A stretch of DNA of 43,324 nt from Nocardia colli (GCF_008704205.1 NZ_VXLC01000055.1:1-43324); one strand, 5' to 3'; shown: positions 10,208 through 18,673, counted from the first letter of the stretch. Translations and numbers: made by a program. Notes: generated from the sequence alone by a model not told the origin.

Positions 10208-10223
10208 ACAATAGTTGTATTGT
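10208..10223. promoter_or_regulatory. Second palindrome ACAATA-GTTG-TATTGT beside the first
   Basis: A 6-4-6 perfect inverted repeat starts nine bases after the CTAACAG palindrome, in a locally AT-rich stretch (10208-10250). The two probably mark the control region for cvnA or for the divergent gene at 10455. Confidence 0.45.
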
Positions 10224-10454
10224 ATTGCGCTACTTTATTTTTCAATGAGGCCGGCAATCCGGAAGCTACCATCCGGTAGTGATCTCGCACACCGCTTCGT
10301 CACCCAGCGGTCATGCCGCGGCCGTCCGCAGTCCTCGCCGAGGCCACGTCGAATCCCGCGCAGGCACGCCGTGCCGGTATTCCCGCGATTCGGATTCGAC
10401 AGGGGAATACTGGAACCACAGTGGCGGTGACGACCAGCGGTGGAGGGCACGGCG

Positions 10455-10934
10455 ATGACGATGATGTCCATGCTCGGTGAGGTTCGGCCGGAGCACGATC
10501 GCGCGGCGGACGGCGAGCTGGTGCTCCTGCACTATCTGCGCTCCTTCCGAAAGCCGGTGCTCGAGGTGTGGTCGGCCGCGACCGACCGCGGGCAGCTCGC
10601 GCACTGGCTCGGCGCGGTGTCGGGCGGCAGCGGCAATCTGACCATCGAACCGATGGACGGGCCGATCTCGCGGCCGGTCGCGGTGCGGGTCGGGCACTGC
10701 CAGGCGCCGCACGAGTTGATCGTGCACATCGACGGATGCCTGCTGGAAGTGCGGATGACTCAGGTCGGCGTGGTCACCAATGTCGAGCTGATCCGTCGGC
10801 ATGTCAGCCCCGCCGACGCGCGCGAAATCGGCCCGCGCTGGCAGTACCTGCTCGATCGGCTCACCGCCTATCTGGATTACCAACCGCTGCCGCAGTGGGC
10901 CGACTATCCGAAGCGGGCCGACGAATACCGCTGA
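10455..10934 (+). CDS. SRPBCC/AHSA1-like (START-fold) protein
   Basis: About 159 residues with the layout of an activator-of-Hsp90 homologue-1-like (AHSA1/SRPBCC) protein. VWSAATDRGQLAHWLG (about 37-52) matches the start of the fold, where a helix leads to a W-containing loop, and a C-terminal amphipathic helix (RWQYLLDRLTAYLDY) closes it. Such proteins form a hydrophobic cavity for small molecules; no ligand or reaction can be assigned. ATG 10455 is chosen over GTG 10440 because GGAGGG (10442-10447) lies seven bases upstream. It is transcribed away from the conservon and ends four bases before the convergent next gene. Confidence 0.75.
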   Translation: MTMMSMLGEVRPEHDRAADGELVLLHYLRSFRKPVLEVWSAATDRGQLAHWLGAVSGGSGNLTIEPMDGPISRPVAVRVGHCQAPHELIVHIDGCLLEVRMTQVGVVTNVELIRRHVSPADAREIGPRWQYLLDRLTAYLDYQPLPQWADYPKRADEYR

Positions 10935-10938
10935 GCGG

Positions 10939-11541
10939 TCAAACGAAGAAGCCTGCGATCCCCCAGCCGGGCCGGGCTTGCGCCTCGCGAATCCACTCCA
11001 TGCACGATTCGATCGCCGCGAGCACCTCGTGGTCGGCCTCCTCGCGCTGCTTCGGGGTCGTCGATTCCCATTGCACCAGGGCTTCGGCGCATTGCTCCGG
11101 GGTCCATTCGCCATAGCCGGGTAGCTCTTCCGGTTGGGGCAGGGCGGCGGGCAGCGCGTGGTAGACGAAATCGGCGAGGCTGATCGCCTTGATGCCGAGC
11201 TCGGCCAAGCCCTCGTCGACCTGTTCCAGCCAGCTGCCGCGGAACGGGGAGAAGTAGCGGTTGTCCAGGAACCTGCCGTAGAACTGGCAGATCGTTTGGT
11301 ACGCATAGGCGTATTGGAAGCCGTAGCCCGCGTCGAACGGGCCGCCGTCGATGACCGCGCGCACCGCGTCGTACCGGGCGGGCGCGCCGTTCGCGATCTC
11401 CTCGGCGAACCAGTCGTCGGCGTGCGCCAGCTGCGCCTTGAACCGGCCGCCGATCATGCGCCGGAGCTTGTCGTCCCGCGAGCCGATCGCGGCCCTGACC
11501 CTATCCAGTTCGACGACGTAAACGCTCAGGCTGTAACTCAT
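10939..11541 (-). CDS. Conserved actinobacterial protein of unknown function (DUF7691-like)
   Basis: A 200-residue soluble protein starting MSYSLSVYVVELDRV. I associate this start with a family of uncharacterised actinobacterial proteins (possibly DUF7691), but I cannot verify the name. It is rich in aromatic residues in the middle (GYGFQYAYAYQTICQFYGRF, about 73-92) and in acidic residues near the C-terminus. No catalytic motif, signal peptide or membrane segment is visible. It converges on the SRPBCC gene with a four-base gap. It is followed on the same strand by the epoxide hydrolase, whose start is more than 1 kb further upstream, so they are probably separate transcripts. Confidence 0.7.
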   Translation of the reverse strand: MSYSLSVYVVELDRVRAAIGSRDDKLRRMIGGRFKAQLAHADDWFAEEIANGAPARYDAVRAVIDGGPFDAGYGFQYAYAYQTICQFYGRFLDNRYFSPFRGSWLEQVDEGLAELGIKAISLADFVYHALPAALPQPEELPGYGEWTPEQCAEALVQWESTTPKQREEADHEVLAAIESCMEWIREAQARPGWGIAGFFV

Positions 11542-11599
11542 GAGCGAACATTAGCGACACCCACCGACATGAACGGCGCACCGACGGAAGGCGTTTGAC

Positions 11600-12589
11600 C
11601 TACGCCGGGACGTCGGAGGGGTTGGGGACGAGCTCCCGGAGGTGGGTGGTGAGCAGAGAGTTGACCTCGGGGGCGCGTTCCAGTTGGACGAGGTGGCCGG
11701 CGTCGGTGATTTTGGTGACCGCGCGGAGGTCGGGGACGTGGTTGCGCAGGGTGGTGAGGGGGTCGCGGCCGCTGAAGCCTTCCATGTCGGGGTCGTGGTC
11801 GCCGTACATGAAGTAGGCGGGGACGGCGACGGAGGCGTCGGCGTAGTCGGCGGTGAGTTCCCAGTTGCGGTCGAGGGCGCGGTACCAGTTCAGGCCGCCG
11901 GTGAAGCCGGTGCGTTCGAAATCCTGTGCCAGGGTATCGAATTCGTTCTGGGTCAGCCAGCGCCAGGGCAGCGGCGGAGCCTCCGGCAGCACATCGAGGT
12001 AGCCGGTGCCCTCCGCCGGGAACTGCCAGGTGTCGAGGTAGTGGTAGTCGGCGCTGAGCGAGTAGTAGACGCGCTGGAGGAATTCCCTTGGGCGAGCGGC
12101 GAGTTCGGCGTCGGCGACGCCGGGGGTCTGAAAGTAGTGCAGGTGCAGGAAGTGTCGCGCGGCGGCCTTGGCCCACAGTTGCGACGGCGAGCGCGGCGGG
12201 CGGGGCGCGAAGGGGTTGTTCAGGACGATGACGCCGCGGACTCGCTCGGGTGCGCGTAATGCCAACTCCCACACCAGGGCCGCGCCGAAGTCCAAGCCGA
12301 CGAAGACCGCTTGCTCGGCGCCGATGTCGTCGAGCAGGGCGAGCAGGTCGCCGATCACCGCCTCGTTGGTGTACGACTCGACGTCCGCGGGCAGGTCGGT
12401 CTGCCCGTACCCACGCAGGTCCGGAGCGATGGCCCGGTAGCCCGCCGCGGCGAGCGACTCCAGCTGGTGGTGCCAGATGAACCAGGTGTGCGGGAAGCCG
12501 TGGCAGAAGATCACCGGACACCCCTCGCCCTGCTCGGCGACGTGCATCCGGACGCCGTTGGTCGTCACGAACCGATGCGTCAACTCCAC
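11600..12589 (-). CDS. Epoxide-hydrolase-type alpha/beta hydrolase
   Basis: A 329-residue alpha/beta-hydrolase. The oxyanion motif is HGFP (30-33) and the nucleophile elbow is GLDFGA (98-103) with Asp100; most epoxide hydrolases have GHDWGA, so His and Trp are changed here. A cap domain carries NWYRALDRNWEL, typical of epoxide hydrolases. GDHDPDM and DAGHLVQLE supply the acid and base. It probably opens an epoxide or a related ester by way of an alkyl-enzyme intermediate. GTG 12589 is chosen because GGAGG (12595-12599) lies five bases upstream; TTG 12601 would overlap that site. It is divergent from an SDR gene, with a KstR-like operator between them, suggesting a steroid- or lipid-related substrate. 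Confidence 0.88.
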   Translation of the reverse strand: MELTHRFVTTNGVRMHVAEQGEGCPVIFCHGFPHTWFIWHHQLESLAAAGYRAIAPDLRGYGQTDLPADVESYTNEAVIGDLLALLDDIGAEQAVFVGLDFGAALVWELALRAPERVRGVIVLNNPFAPRPPRSPSQLWAKAAARHFLHLHYFQTPGVADAELAARPREFLQRVYYSLSADYHYLDTWQFPAEGTGYLDVLPEAPPLPWRWLTQNEFDTLAQDFERTGFTGGLNWYRALDRNWELTADYADASVAVPAYFMYGDHDPDMEGFSGRDPLTTLRNHVPDLRAVTKITDAGHLVQLERAPEVNSLLTTHLRELVPNPSDVPA

Positions 12590-12605
12590 TGCGGCCTCCA
12601 AAACC

Positions 12606-12619
12606 TAGAACGTGTTCTT
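12606..12619. promoter_or_regulatory. KstR-like operator between the hydrolase and SDR genes
   Basis: TAGAACGTGTTCTT matches the TnnAACnnGTTnnA consensus of KstR, the TetR repressor of cholesterol catabolism in mycobacteria and rhodococci, at every fixed base except the final A (here T). The AGAAC/GTTCT core is a perfect inverted repeat. It sits 16 bases upstream of the hydrolase start and 24 bases upstream of the SDR start, so one bound repressor could control both genes. Confidence 0.7.
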
Positions 12620-12643
12620 GTTTCACGGTAGTGTCCTGAAGTC

Positions 12644-13492
12644 GTGAGCGGAATACCTAACCCACTGACCGGCCGGATCGCGGTGGTCACCGGCGCGAGT
12701 CGCGGCATCGGCAAGGGCATCGCCCTGGAGCTCGGTGCGGCGGGGGCGACGGTGTACGTCACCGGGCGCTCGGACACGCCTGGACGGCTGCCCGGCACGG
12801 TCGGTGAGACCGCCGCCGCGATCGACGAGGCAGGCGGGGTCGGCGTTCCGTTCGTCTGCGATCACCGCGACGACGACGCGGTGCAGCGGTTGTTTCAGCA
12901 GATCCGCGACGATCACGGGCGTCTCGACGTGCTGGTGAACAACGTCTACAACTCCCCCGCGGCCGCCCGCTGGCTCGGCAAGCCGTTCTGGGAGGTGCCG
13001 CCGAAGGCGTGGGACGAGACGTTCGATATCGGCGTCCGATCGCATTATGTGGCAAGCGCTTTCGCCGCGCCGCTGCTGATCGCGTCGGACGGGTTGATCG
13101 TCAGCATCTCCTCCCCCGGCGCGACCCGATACATGCACAACGCGGTGTACGGCGTCGCGAAAACCGCATTGGATCGCCTCACCGCGGACATGGCGCACAA
13201 TCTGTCCGACACCAAGGTCACCGTCGTCTCGCTCTGGCCCGGCATCGTGGATACCGAACTGCTGCAATTAGTTCCGGCCGACGCCCAGGGTCAGCGCCTG
13301 GTCACCCTGCCCGGCGAAGGCACCTTCGACCTCGCCCAGGCCGAGACGCCGCGCTTCCCCGGCCGCGCGGTCGTCGCCCTCGCCACCGACCCCGACCGCC
13401 GCGCCCGCACCGGATCAGCCTGGCGCGTAGCCGATCTCGCCGACGCCTACGGCTTCACCGACCTGGACGGCCGCATCCCTCGCGCCGACTAA
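12644..13492 (+). CDS. Short-chain dehydrogenase/reductase (DHRS1-like)
   Basis: A 282-residue classical SDR. The Rossmann nucleotide motif is TGASRGIG (16-23), followed by VNNVY (98-102; the usual NNAG is replaced). The catalytic set is Ser157 in SISS and Tyr169-x3-Lys173 in YGVAK. An Arg in the first motif and Gly-Arg-Ser after the second strand (GRSD) favour NADP(H). The length and the long C-terminal part (FDLAQAETPRFPGRAVVAL) resemble DHRS1-type members. The reaction is oxidation or reduction of an alcohol or ketone; the substrate is not determined, but shared control by a KstR-like site suggests sterol or fatty-acid metabolism. The start is GTG, with only a weak ribosome binding site upstream. 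Confidence 0.9.
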   Translation: MSGIPNPLTGRIAVVTGASRGIGKGIALELGAAGATVYVTGRSDTPGRLPGTVGETAAAIDEAGGVGVPFVCDHRDDDAVQRLFQQIRDDHGRLDVLVNNVYNSPAAARWLGKPFWEVPPKAWDETFDIGVRSHYVASAFAAPLLIASDGLIVSISSPGATRYMHNAVYGVAKTALDRLTADMAHNLSDTKVTVVSLWPGIVDTELLQLVPADAQGQRLVTLPGEGTFDLAQAETPRFPGRAVVALATDPDRRARTGSAWRVADLADAYGFTDLDGRIPRAD

Positions 13493-13530
13493 CGCTCGGG
13501 CCGGATTCCTTGCAGATTTCGACGCCGGGG

Positions 13531-14421
13531 TCAGGTGAGGGCGAGGAAGCGTTGGACTGCGCGGGAGGGTTCGGGTTTGGCTCGCCAGGCCAGGTAGACG
13601 TGGGACGGTGGTGCGTCGGGGATGTCCAGGTAGACGACGCCGGGGTGGGGTGCGCGGGCGCGAGCCACGGCGGGGGCGCCGCCGATGCCGCGGTTCGCGG
13701 CGACCAGTTCGATCCATTCGTCGAAGTTGCCGCAGGTGATGATCTGCCGGTTCGGGTCGGGCTGCGCCCACGAGTCGGCGTGGGTGGTGCCGGAGACCAC
13801 GTTCACCACCAGCGGATACGCGGCGAGGTCGGCCCAGCGCAGGTCGGTCGCTTCCGCCAGCGGTGAGTTCGCGGCGACGGCGAGCACGCGCTGCTCGGTG
13901 CCGATCCGGCGGGATTCGAGGTGACTCGGCAGCTGAGTTTCCCTGCGGTATATGGCGATATCGATGGCGCGGGTATCGAGCGCGGCCAGCGGGTCGTCGA
14001 CGCGGTGCAGGGTGATGCGTCCGCCCAGGGCTTCGTAGCGGCGGCGGGTGGCCGCGAGCCAGGTGGTGGGCAGCAGCCAGGCGAAACCGACCTCGATGGC
14101 GGCGCGGGACCGCAGCTCGGCGGTGACCGTGTCGACATCGGCAAGGATTCGCCTGGCGTGTGCCAGGAACTCGGCCCCCTCGTCGGTCAGTGCGAAACGC
14201 CGGGAGGTCCGTTCGATGAGGCGGCACTCGATCTCCCGCTCCAACTGCTGGATCGTCCTGGTCAGCGCCGGTTGACTCAGGTGCAGGCGGACGGCGGCCC
14301 GGGTGTAGTTCGCCTCCTCACATAGCGCGACGTACGCGCGCAGGTGCCGCAGCTCGATGTTTGCCGATCCGCCGGCCGCGACCGGCGTGGGCGCTCCGTC
14401 CGGCAGCGCTGCCTCATCCAT
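13531..14421 (-). CDS. LysR-family transcriptional regulator
   Basis: A 296-residue LysR-type regulator. The winged helix-turn-helix spans about 22-80 (LRHLRAYVALCEEANYTRAA, then LSQPALTRTIQQLERE). The effector-binding domain follows (about 108-296). The first 20 residues (DEAALPDGAPTPVAAGGSA) are a disordered extension; the domain proper begins at IELRHLRAY, so an internal start is possible but none has a better site. It is divergent from a YbfB-type transporter, and the 69-base gap contains an inverted repeat, the standard arrangement for a LysR protein controlling its neighbour and itself. Confidence 0.93.
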   Translation of the reverse strand: MDEAALPDGAPTPVAAGGSANIELRHLRAYVALCEEANYTRAAVRLHLSQPALTRTIQQLEREIECRLIERTSRRFALTDEGAEFLAHARRILADVDTVTAELRSRAAIEVGFAWLLPTTWLAATRRRYEALGGRITLHRVDDPLAALDTRAIDIAIYRRETQLPSHLESRRIGTEQRVLAVAANSPLAEATDLRWADLAAYPLVVNVVSGTTHADSWAQPDPNRQIITCGNFDEWIELVAANRGIGGAPAVARARAPHPGVVYLDIPDAPPSHVYLAWRAKPEPSRAVQRFLALT

Positions 14422-14453
14422 GCATCCAGCGTATACACGGTGCGTAGAAAGCA

Positions 14454-14469
14454 TTTCCCAGACGGGAAA
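14454..14469. promoter_or_regulatory. Inverted repeat TTTCCC-AGAC-GGGAAA in the LysR/MFS gap
   Basis: A perfect 6-4-6 inverted repeat lies 22 bases upstream of the transporter GTG and 33 bases from the LysR ATG. Dyad symmetry of this spacing is typical of LysR recognition sites, so it is a good candidate operator for the adjacent regulator. Confidence 0.55.
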
Positions 14470-14490
14470 AAGGACCGTACGGTCGCTGGA

Positions 14491-15624
14491 GTGACTGCTA
14501 CTCTCGCTCGAGCTCCGCGCAGCAGCCTCGCCCCGGCGTTCGCTGCTGCCGCCGGGCTGGCCGCCGCGATGGGCGTCGGCCGGTTCGTCTACACGCCGCT
14601 GCTGCCGATCATGGTGGACGCGCACCGGATCGACGCCAACGACGGCGCGGTGATCGCGACCGCCAACTACGCGGGTTACCTACTCGGCGCCATTCTGCTC
14701 ACCCGCTGGCCGGAGTTGAACACCCGCACCATGTTCCGGCTCTCCGCCGCGCTGCTGATCGTCAGCGAACTGCTGATGGCGGTGCCCGCGCCCACGATTG
14801 TTCCTGCGGCACTTCGCCTTATCGCCGGCATCACCAGCGCGGTCATCTTCGTCGCGTGCGCCGGGGTGGCGGCCAGGCACGGCAGCAGCCGGGAAGCGGC
14901 CGGAATCGCCATCAGCGGAGTCGGTTTCGGAATCGCATTGACCGGGCTACTCGTGCTGGCCGTGCGGCCGTTCCTGGGTTGGCAGAGCATGTGGCTGGTC
15001 TCGGCCGCGCTGACCGTGGTGTTGCTGCTGCCCGCGTGGCGGCTCGATATCCAGCCCGGCCGGCGGGCGGGTAAGGCCACGATCCGGTCGAAGGGGGCGT
15101 GGCGGGCGCTGCTGGTCTCCTATTTCCTGGAGGGCCTCGGGTACATCGTGATCGGCACGTTCCTGGTGGCGGCGATCAGCGATCAGCGCGGGCAGGTGGT
15201 CGGCGCGTGGATCTGGGTGGTGGTCGGCGCGGCCGCGGTGCCTGCGACCGTGCTGTGGGGCATCGCCGCACGCCGCTGGAGTCCCGCGGTCGCCATGCCG
15301 ATCGCGCTAGTGGCGCAGTGTGTTTCGGCGGTGCTGCCCGCGCTCACCACCGCGGTGTGGCCTGCCGTGCTGGCGGCGGCGCTGTTCGGCGCGACCTTCC
15401 TCGGCATCGTGATGCTGGCGATTCGGATCGGCGGCGAGCTGTCGGACGGCAACGCGGCGGCACCACTCACCGCCGTCTATGGCGCGGGGCAGATGCTCGG
15501 ACCGTTGGTGGTGGCGCCGGTGATCGGCGACAGCTATCCGGCCGCGTTCGTCATCGCCGCCATCGTGCTGGCGGGTTCGACGATCGCGGCCGGTGTGGTG
15601 ACGCGCCTGATCAGGCGAACTTGA
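14491..15624 (+). CDS. YbfB/YjiJ-family MFS transporter
   Basis: A 377-residue integral membrane protein with about 12 hydrophobic segments. The N-terminal motif GVGRFVYTPLLPIM (about 28-41) marks the YbfB/YjiJ group of major facilitator transporters, which are commonly divergent from a LysR gene, as here. The substrate is unknown; export of a small organic compound is the usual guess. GTG 14491 is chosen because the protein family starts close to this point. An upstream extension would run through the putative LysR operator. The 3' end overlaps the convergent secG gene by 14 bases. Confidence 0.88.
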   Translation: MTATLARAPRSSLAPAFAAAAGLAAAMGVGRFVYTPLLPIMVDAHRIDANDGAVIATANYAGYLLGAILLTRWPELNTRTMFRLSAALLIVSELLMAVPAPTIVPAALRLIAGITSAVIFVACAGVAARHGSSREAAGIAISGVGFGIALTGLLVLAVRPFLGWQSMWLVSAALTVVLLLPAWRLDIQPGRRAGKATIRSKGAWRALLVSYFLEGLGYIVIGTFLVAAISDQRGQVVGAWIWVVVGAAAVPATVLWGIAARRWSPAVAMPIALVAQCVSAVLPALTTAVWPAVLAAALFGATFLGIVMLAIRIGGELSDGNAAAPLTAVYGAGQMLGPLVVAPVIGDSYPAAFVIAAIVLAGSTIAAGVVTRLIRRT

Positions 15625-15844
15625 TCTCCAAGCCGATGCCGATGATGGCGATGACCCATACCAGGCCGGTGAAGACAGTGATTCGGTCGAGGTTTTTCTC
15701 CACAACGGTCGAGCCAGAGAGGCTGGACTGCACACCGCCGCCGAACAGGCTGGACAGACCTCCACCCTTGGCGCGGTGCAGCAGCACCAGCAGCACCAGC
15801 AGCACGCTGGCGATGATCAGGAGGATATCGAGGAACATCCGCAT
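15611..15844 (-). CDS. secG: Protein translocase subunit SecG
   Basis: A 77-residue SecYEG accessory subunit that aids protein export across the plasma membrane. Two transmembrane helices (about 3-23 and 54-74) flank the conserved cytoplasmic loop HRAKGGGLSSLFGGG (about 22-36) with the SecG-typical Lys-Gly-Gly-Gly and Leu-Phe-Gly-Gly-Gly. ATG 15844 or ATG 15838 could be used; neither has an obvious ribosome binding site, so a leaderless or long-leader message is possible. In mycobacteria secG directly follows tpiA; here about 6.8 kb of unrelated genes lie between them. The stop codon overlaps the end of the opposing MFS gene. Confidence 0.93.
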   Translation of the reverse strand: MRMFLDILLIIASVLLVLLVLLHRAKGGGLSSLFGGGVQSSLSGSTVVEKNLDRITVFTGLVWVIAIIGIGLEIKFA

Positions 15845-15904
15845 GCCGGACAGTGTATGCGGACGATCCGATCCCACCGAATCAGGCACTCGGCAACGCC
15901 GATC

Positions 15905-17500
15905 CTAAGCAGGCAAAATCGCGACCAGATGGGTGATCTGGTCGTCGCCGATGGTGTATTTCGACGCCTCCTGCTCCCGGAGCTGGTCCTGCGCCGTGAG
16001 CCTGACCTGGTGTTGATGCATGTGTTCGGCCCAGGAGCGGACCACGAACGCCTCGACGTAGCGGTCGAGCACGCCGACGTCGCGATACAGTCGCCACTCC
16101 ATCGCCCCAGTTCGCTGCCGGGATCGGCCGACGAACGCCATCGCGGCCATGAACTCGTCCACGTTCTCCGGCGGGACGTCGTAGGTGCGCAGCACCATGA
16201 CCGGTCCGTCGGCGGGTTCGGGCTCGACCACCAGCTGCGGTTCCGGCCAGTACGCCGACGGCGTCTGATCCAGGTGCTCCGCGTTGTGCCCGATCGGCAG
16301 CCACACCGTGCTCACCGCGCACAGCGCGAGCAGCGCCGCCGCGGCCAGCAGCGCGAACACCGGACCCATCGCACCCGCGACCACACCCCACACCAGCGAG
16401 CCGATCGCCTGCCCGCCCATGAACACCAGCAGATACACCGACAGGCCACGCGCCCGCACCCAGGCGGGCAGCAGCAACTGCATGGTCGAGTTCATCGTGG
16501 ACATGGCCAGCAGCCAGGCGAAGCCCGCGAAGACCAGCAACACCAGCACGACGGGGACGACGTGCACCAGCGCCGTGGTCGCGGACGCGAGCCCGAACAA
16601 GACGGCGGCCAGGCTCAGTCGCTGAGTGGGCGTCAACAGGGTGCGCAGCCGCGACAGGCCGACGGCGCCGAGCACCGCGCCGATGCCGAGCGCGGCCAGC
16701 ATCAGGCCGTAGCCGGAGGAGGACAGTCCGAGTTCGTCGCGCGCGATCACCGGAAGCAGCGCCCAGACCGCGCTGGCCGGGGCGATGAACAGGATCGAAC
16801 GCAGCAGCACGCGCCGGATCGCCGGGGCGGCTTTGATGAACCTGGTCCCGGCCTGCAACGCCGCCAGCGGACGTTCGCTCGGCAACTGCCGATCCGTCGC
16901 CGGCCTGCGCCACAGGGCGAGCACCGCGACGATGCCGCCGAACGACACCGCGTTGAGCACGAACACGAAGGTGGGGCCGGACAGCGAGACGAGCACGCCG
17001 GCGATCGCGGGTCCCACCGCGCGCCCGATATTGATGCTCATGCTGCCGAGCGCGGCCGCCGACGGAATCTGTTCGCGCGGTACCAGTTCCGGCTGAATCG
17101 CCTGCCACGCCGGGCCGGTGAGCGCCTGCCCGCAGCCGATCAGGAACAGCAGGATGAGCAGGACCGCCGGCGTGGTGTGCCCGGTCGCCGTCGACACCGC
17201 CAGCAGCGCGGCCAGCACCGCCATCGTCGACTGCGCCCCCAGCAACAACCTGCGCCGATCGACCAGATCCGCGATCACGCCCGACGGAATGGCCAGCAAC
17301 ATCACCGGCAGCGTGATCGCGGTCTGCACGAACGACACCAGCACGGCCGCGTTCGGCTCATCGACCAGCACCCACTGCGCGCCGACCGTCTGCATCCAGG
17401 TGCCGAGGTTCGAGACCAGCTGCGCGATCCACAACGCGCGATACACCGGCGACCGCAACGGAGCCCAGGTCGAAACAGCGGCGTTCGGAGCAGTGATCAC
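15905..17500 (-). CDS. MFS_3-type exporter with C-terminal monooxygenase-like domain
   Basis: A 531-residue two-domain protein. Residues 1-420 form a 12-helix major facilitator resembling EntS/MFS_3 exporters, with the opening WIAQLVSNLGTWMQTVGAQW and the motif IADLVDRRRLLLGAQ. The last ~95 residues (from about 437: VMVLRTYDVPPENVDEFM to ITHLVAILPA) look like a dimeric ferredoxin-fold domain of the antibiotic-biosynthesis-monooxygenase kind, a known C-terminal extension of this transporter family. Probable export of a small hydrophobic compound; the substrate is unknown. The start is GTG 17500, placed on a perfect palindrome AGTGATCACT. It lies upstream of secG on the same strand, 60 bases away. 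Confidence 0.9.
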   Translation of the reverse strand: MITAPNAAVSTWAPLRSPVYRALWIAQLVSNLGTWMQTVGAQWVLVDEPNAAVLVSFVQTAITLPVMLLAIPSGVIADLVDRRRLLLGAQSTMAVLAALLAVSTATGHTTPAVLLILLFLIGCGQALTGPAWQAIQPELVPREQIPSAAALGSMSINIGRAVGPAIAGVLVSLSGPTFVFVLNAVSFGGIVAVLALWRRPATDRQLPSERPLAALQAGTRFIKAAPAIRRVLLRSILFIAPASAVWALLPVIARDELGLSSSGYGLMLAALGIGAVLGAVGLSRLRTLLTPTQRLSLAAVLFGLASATTALVHVVPVVLVLLVFAGFAWLLAMSTMNSTMQLLLPAWVRARGLSVYLLVFMGGQAIGSLVWGVVAGAMGPVFALLAAAALLALCAVSTVWLPIGHNAEHLDQTPSAYWPEPQLVVEPEPADGPVMVLRTYDVPPENVDEFMAAMAFVGRSRQRTGAMEWRLYRDVGVLDRYVEAFVVRSWAEHMHQHQVRLTAQDQLREQEASKYTIGDDQITHLVAILPA

Positions 17501-17764
17501 TCACTGAAGCTTAGGCTGGGTCGCTTCCCTGAGGATCCAGGGCAGTCGAGGAGTGTCGCAAGCCACCCGCTGAGGTGATCATCCGACACACGGCTTGCGC
17601 ACATGCGAGACCGGACAGCGGCAGGCGCGGCCTCGTCCCGCCGATCGGATGCGCACCGAACCAAACGGGACCGCACCGGTGGGTCTGAGACGTAGTCCCT
17701 GGCAAGCGGTCACTTGGCCGCGGTCGACGTCGACGACCGACATCACGAGGCTGAGTATTCGCGG

Positions 17765-18673
17765 CTATGCGACCTCACCGGTGCGCGATTGGTTACTGGT
17801 GAGGACGAGGGCCACGGTCAGCAGAGCGGCGCCGAGGAGGCCGAGGGGTGTGAGGCGTTCGCCGAGGACGATGGCGGCGAGGAGGGCGCCGGTTAGGGGT
17901 TCGAGGAGGGCGAGGATTGCCGCGGTGCCGGGGCCTGCGTCGGGGAGGCCGCGGAAGTAGAGGGTGTAGGCGATCGCGGTGGGGACCAGGCCGAGGGCGG
18001 CGAGTAGGGCGAGGCTGCCGGGGGTCGGGGTGAAGGTGATGCCGGTGGTGACGGCCAGTGGGGTGAGCAGGGCTGCGCCGCCGGTGAATCCGAGGCCGGT
18101 CGTGGTCATCGGGTCGAGGCCCTCGACCGGCTGGGAGCTGATGACGGTGACCGTGGCGAAGGCTGCCGCGGCTGCGACGGCGAGGGCCGCCCCGGCGAGC
18201 AGGCCGGTGGAGCCGACGTCATCGGAGGGGACTCCGACCAGTAAGGCCAAGCCGGACAGCGCGAGACCGATTGTCGCCGCTCGTCTGCGGTCTACGGCGC
18301 GACGACCGGTGAACTGTTCCAGCAGCGCGACCACGACTGGTGAGGCACCGATGGTGATCAAAGTGGCGACGCTGACCGACGATGCCGCCACCGCACCGAA
18401 GTAGCACGCCTGGAAGGTGGCGGCGAGCACAGCGACCGCGCCGATTCTGCGCCAGGCCACAAGGTTTCGCGGCCAAGACCGCCGAGTCGCCGCGAGTAGG
18501 GCGACGAGAAGCAGGCCACCGACCGCCAGGCGGCAAGTGGCCACGGCAATGGGTGACAAACCGGTCGCGCGGCCCAGCAGAGTGCCGAGCAAACCGCCGG
18601 TCCCCCAGAGCATTCCGGCGCCGACAAGGTAGACCAGCCCGGAACGGCCGGTCGTGGACAGAGATATGGACAT
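17765..18673 (-). CDS. EamA-family (DMT) transporter
   Basis: A 302-residue member of the drug/metabolite transporter superfamily with ten hydrophobic helices formed by two EamA repeats (about 9-140 and 155-295). Landmarks are GMLWGTGGLLGTLL in helix 1 and LEPLTGALLAAIVLGERLTPLGLLGAALL near the end, where EP and GE are family signatures. It probably exports an amino acid or a small metabolite. ATG 18673 is preferred; a TTG/ATG farther upstream would add a short non-conserved N-terminus (MHLASATPSLSVAGAQPF). It stands alone on its transcript. Confidence 0.9.
   Translation of the reverse strand: MSISLSTTGRSGLVYLVGAGMLWGTGGLLGTLLGRATGLSPIAVATCRLAVGGLLLVALLAATRRSWPRNLVAWRRIGAVAVLAATFQACYFGAVAASSVSVATLITIGASPVVVALLEQFTGRRAVDRRRAATIGLALSGLALLVGVPSDDVGSTGLLAGAALAVAAAAAFATVTVISSQPVEGLDPMTTTGLGFTGGAALLTPLAVTTGITFTPTPGSLALLAALGLVPTAIAYTLYFRGLPDAGPGTAAILALLEPLTGALLAAIVLGERLTPLGLLGAALLTVALVLTSNQSRTGEVA

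Noticed and set aside
15776..17578. Very long plus-strand open frame opposite secG and the MFS exporter
   Set aside because: Gln/His/Arg-rich low-complexity product caused by antisense reading of high-GC genes; secG and the MFS gene on the other strand have clear families.
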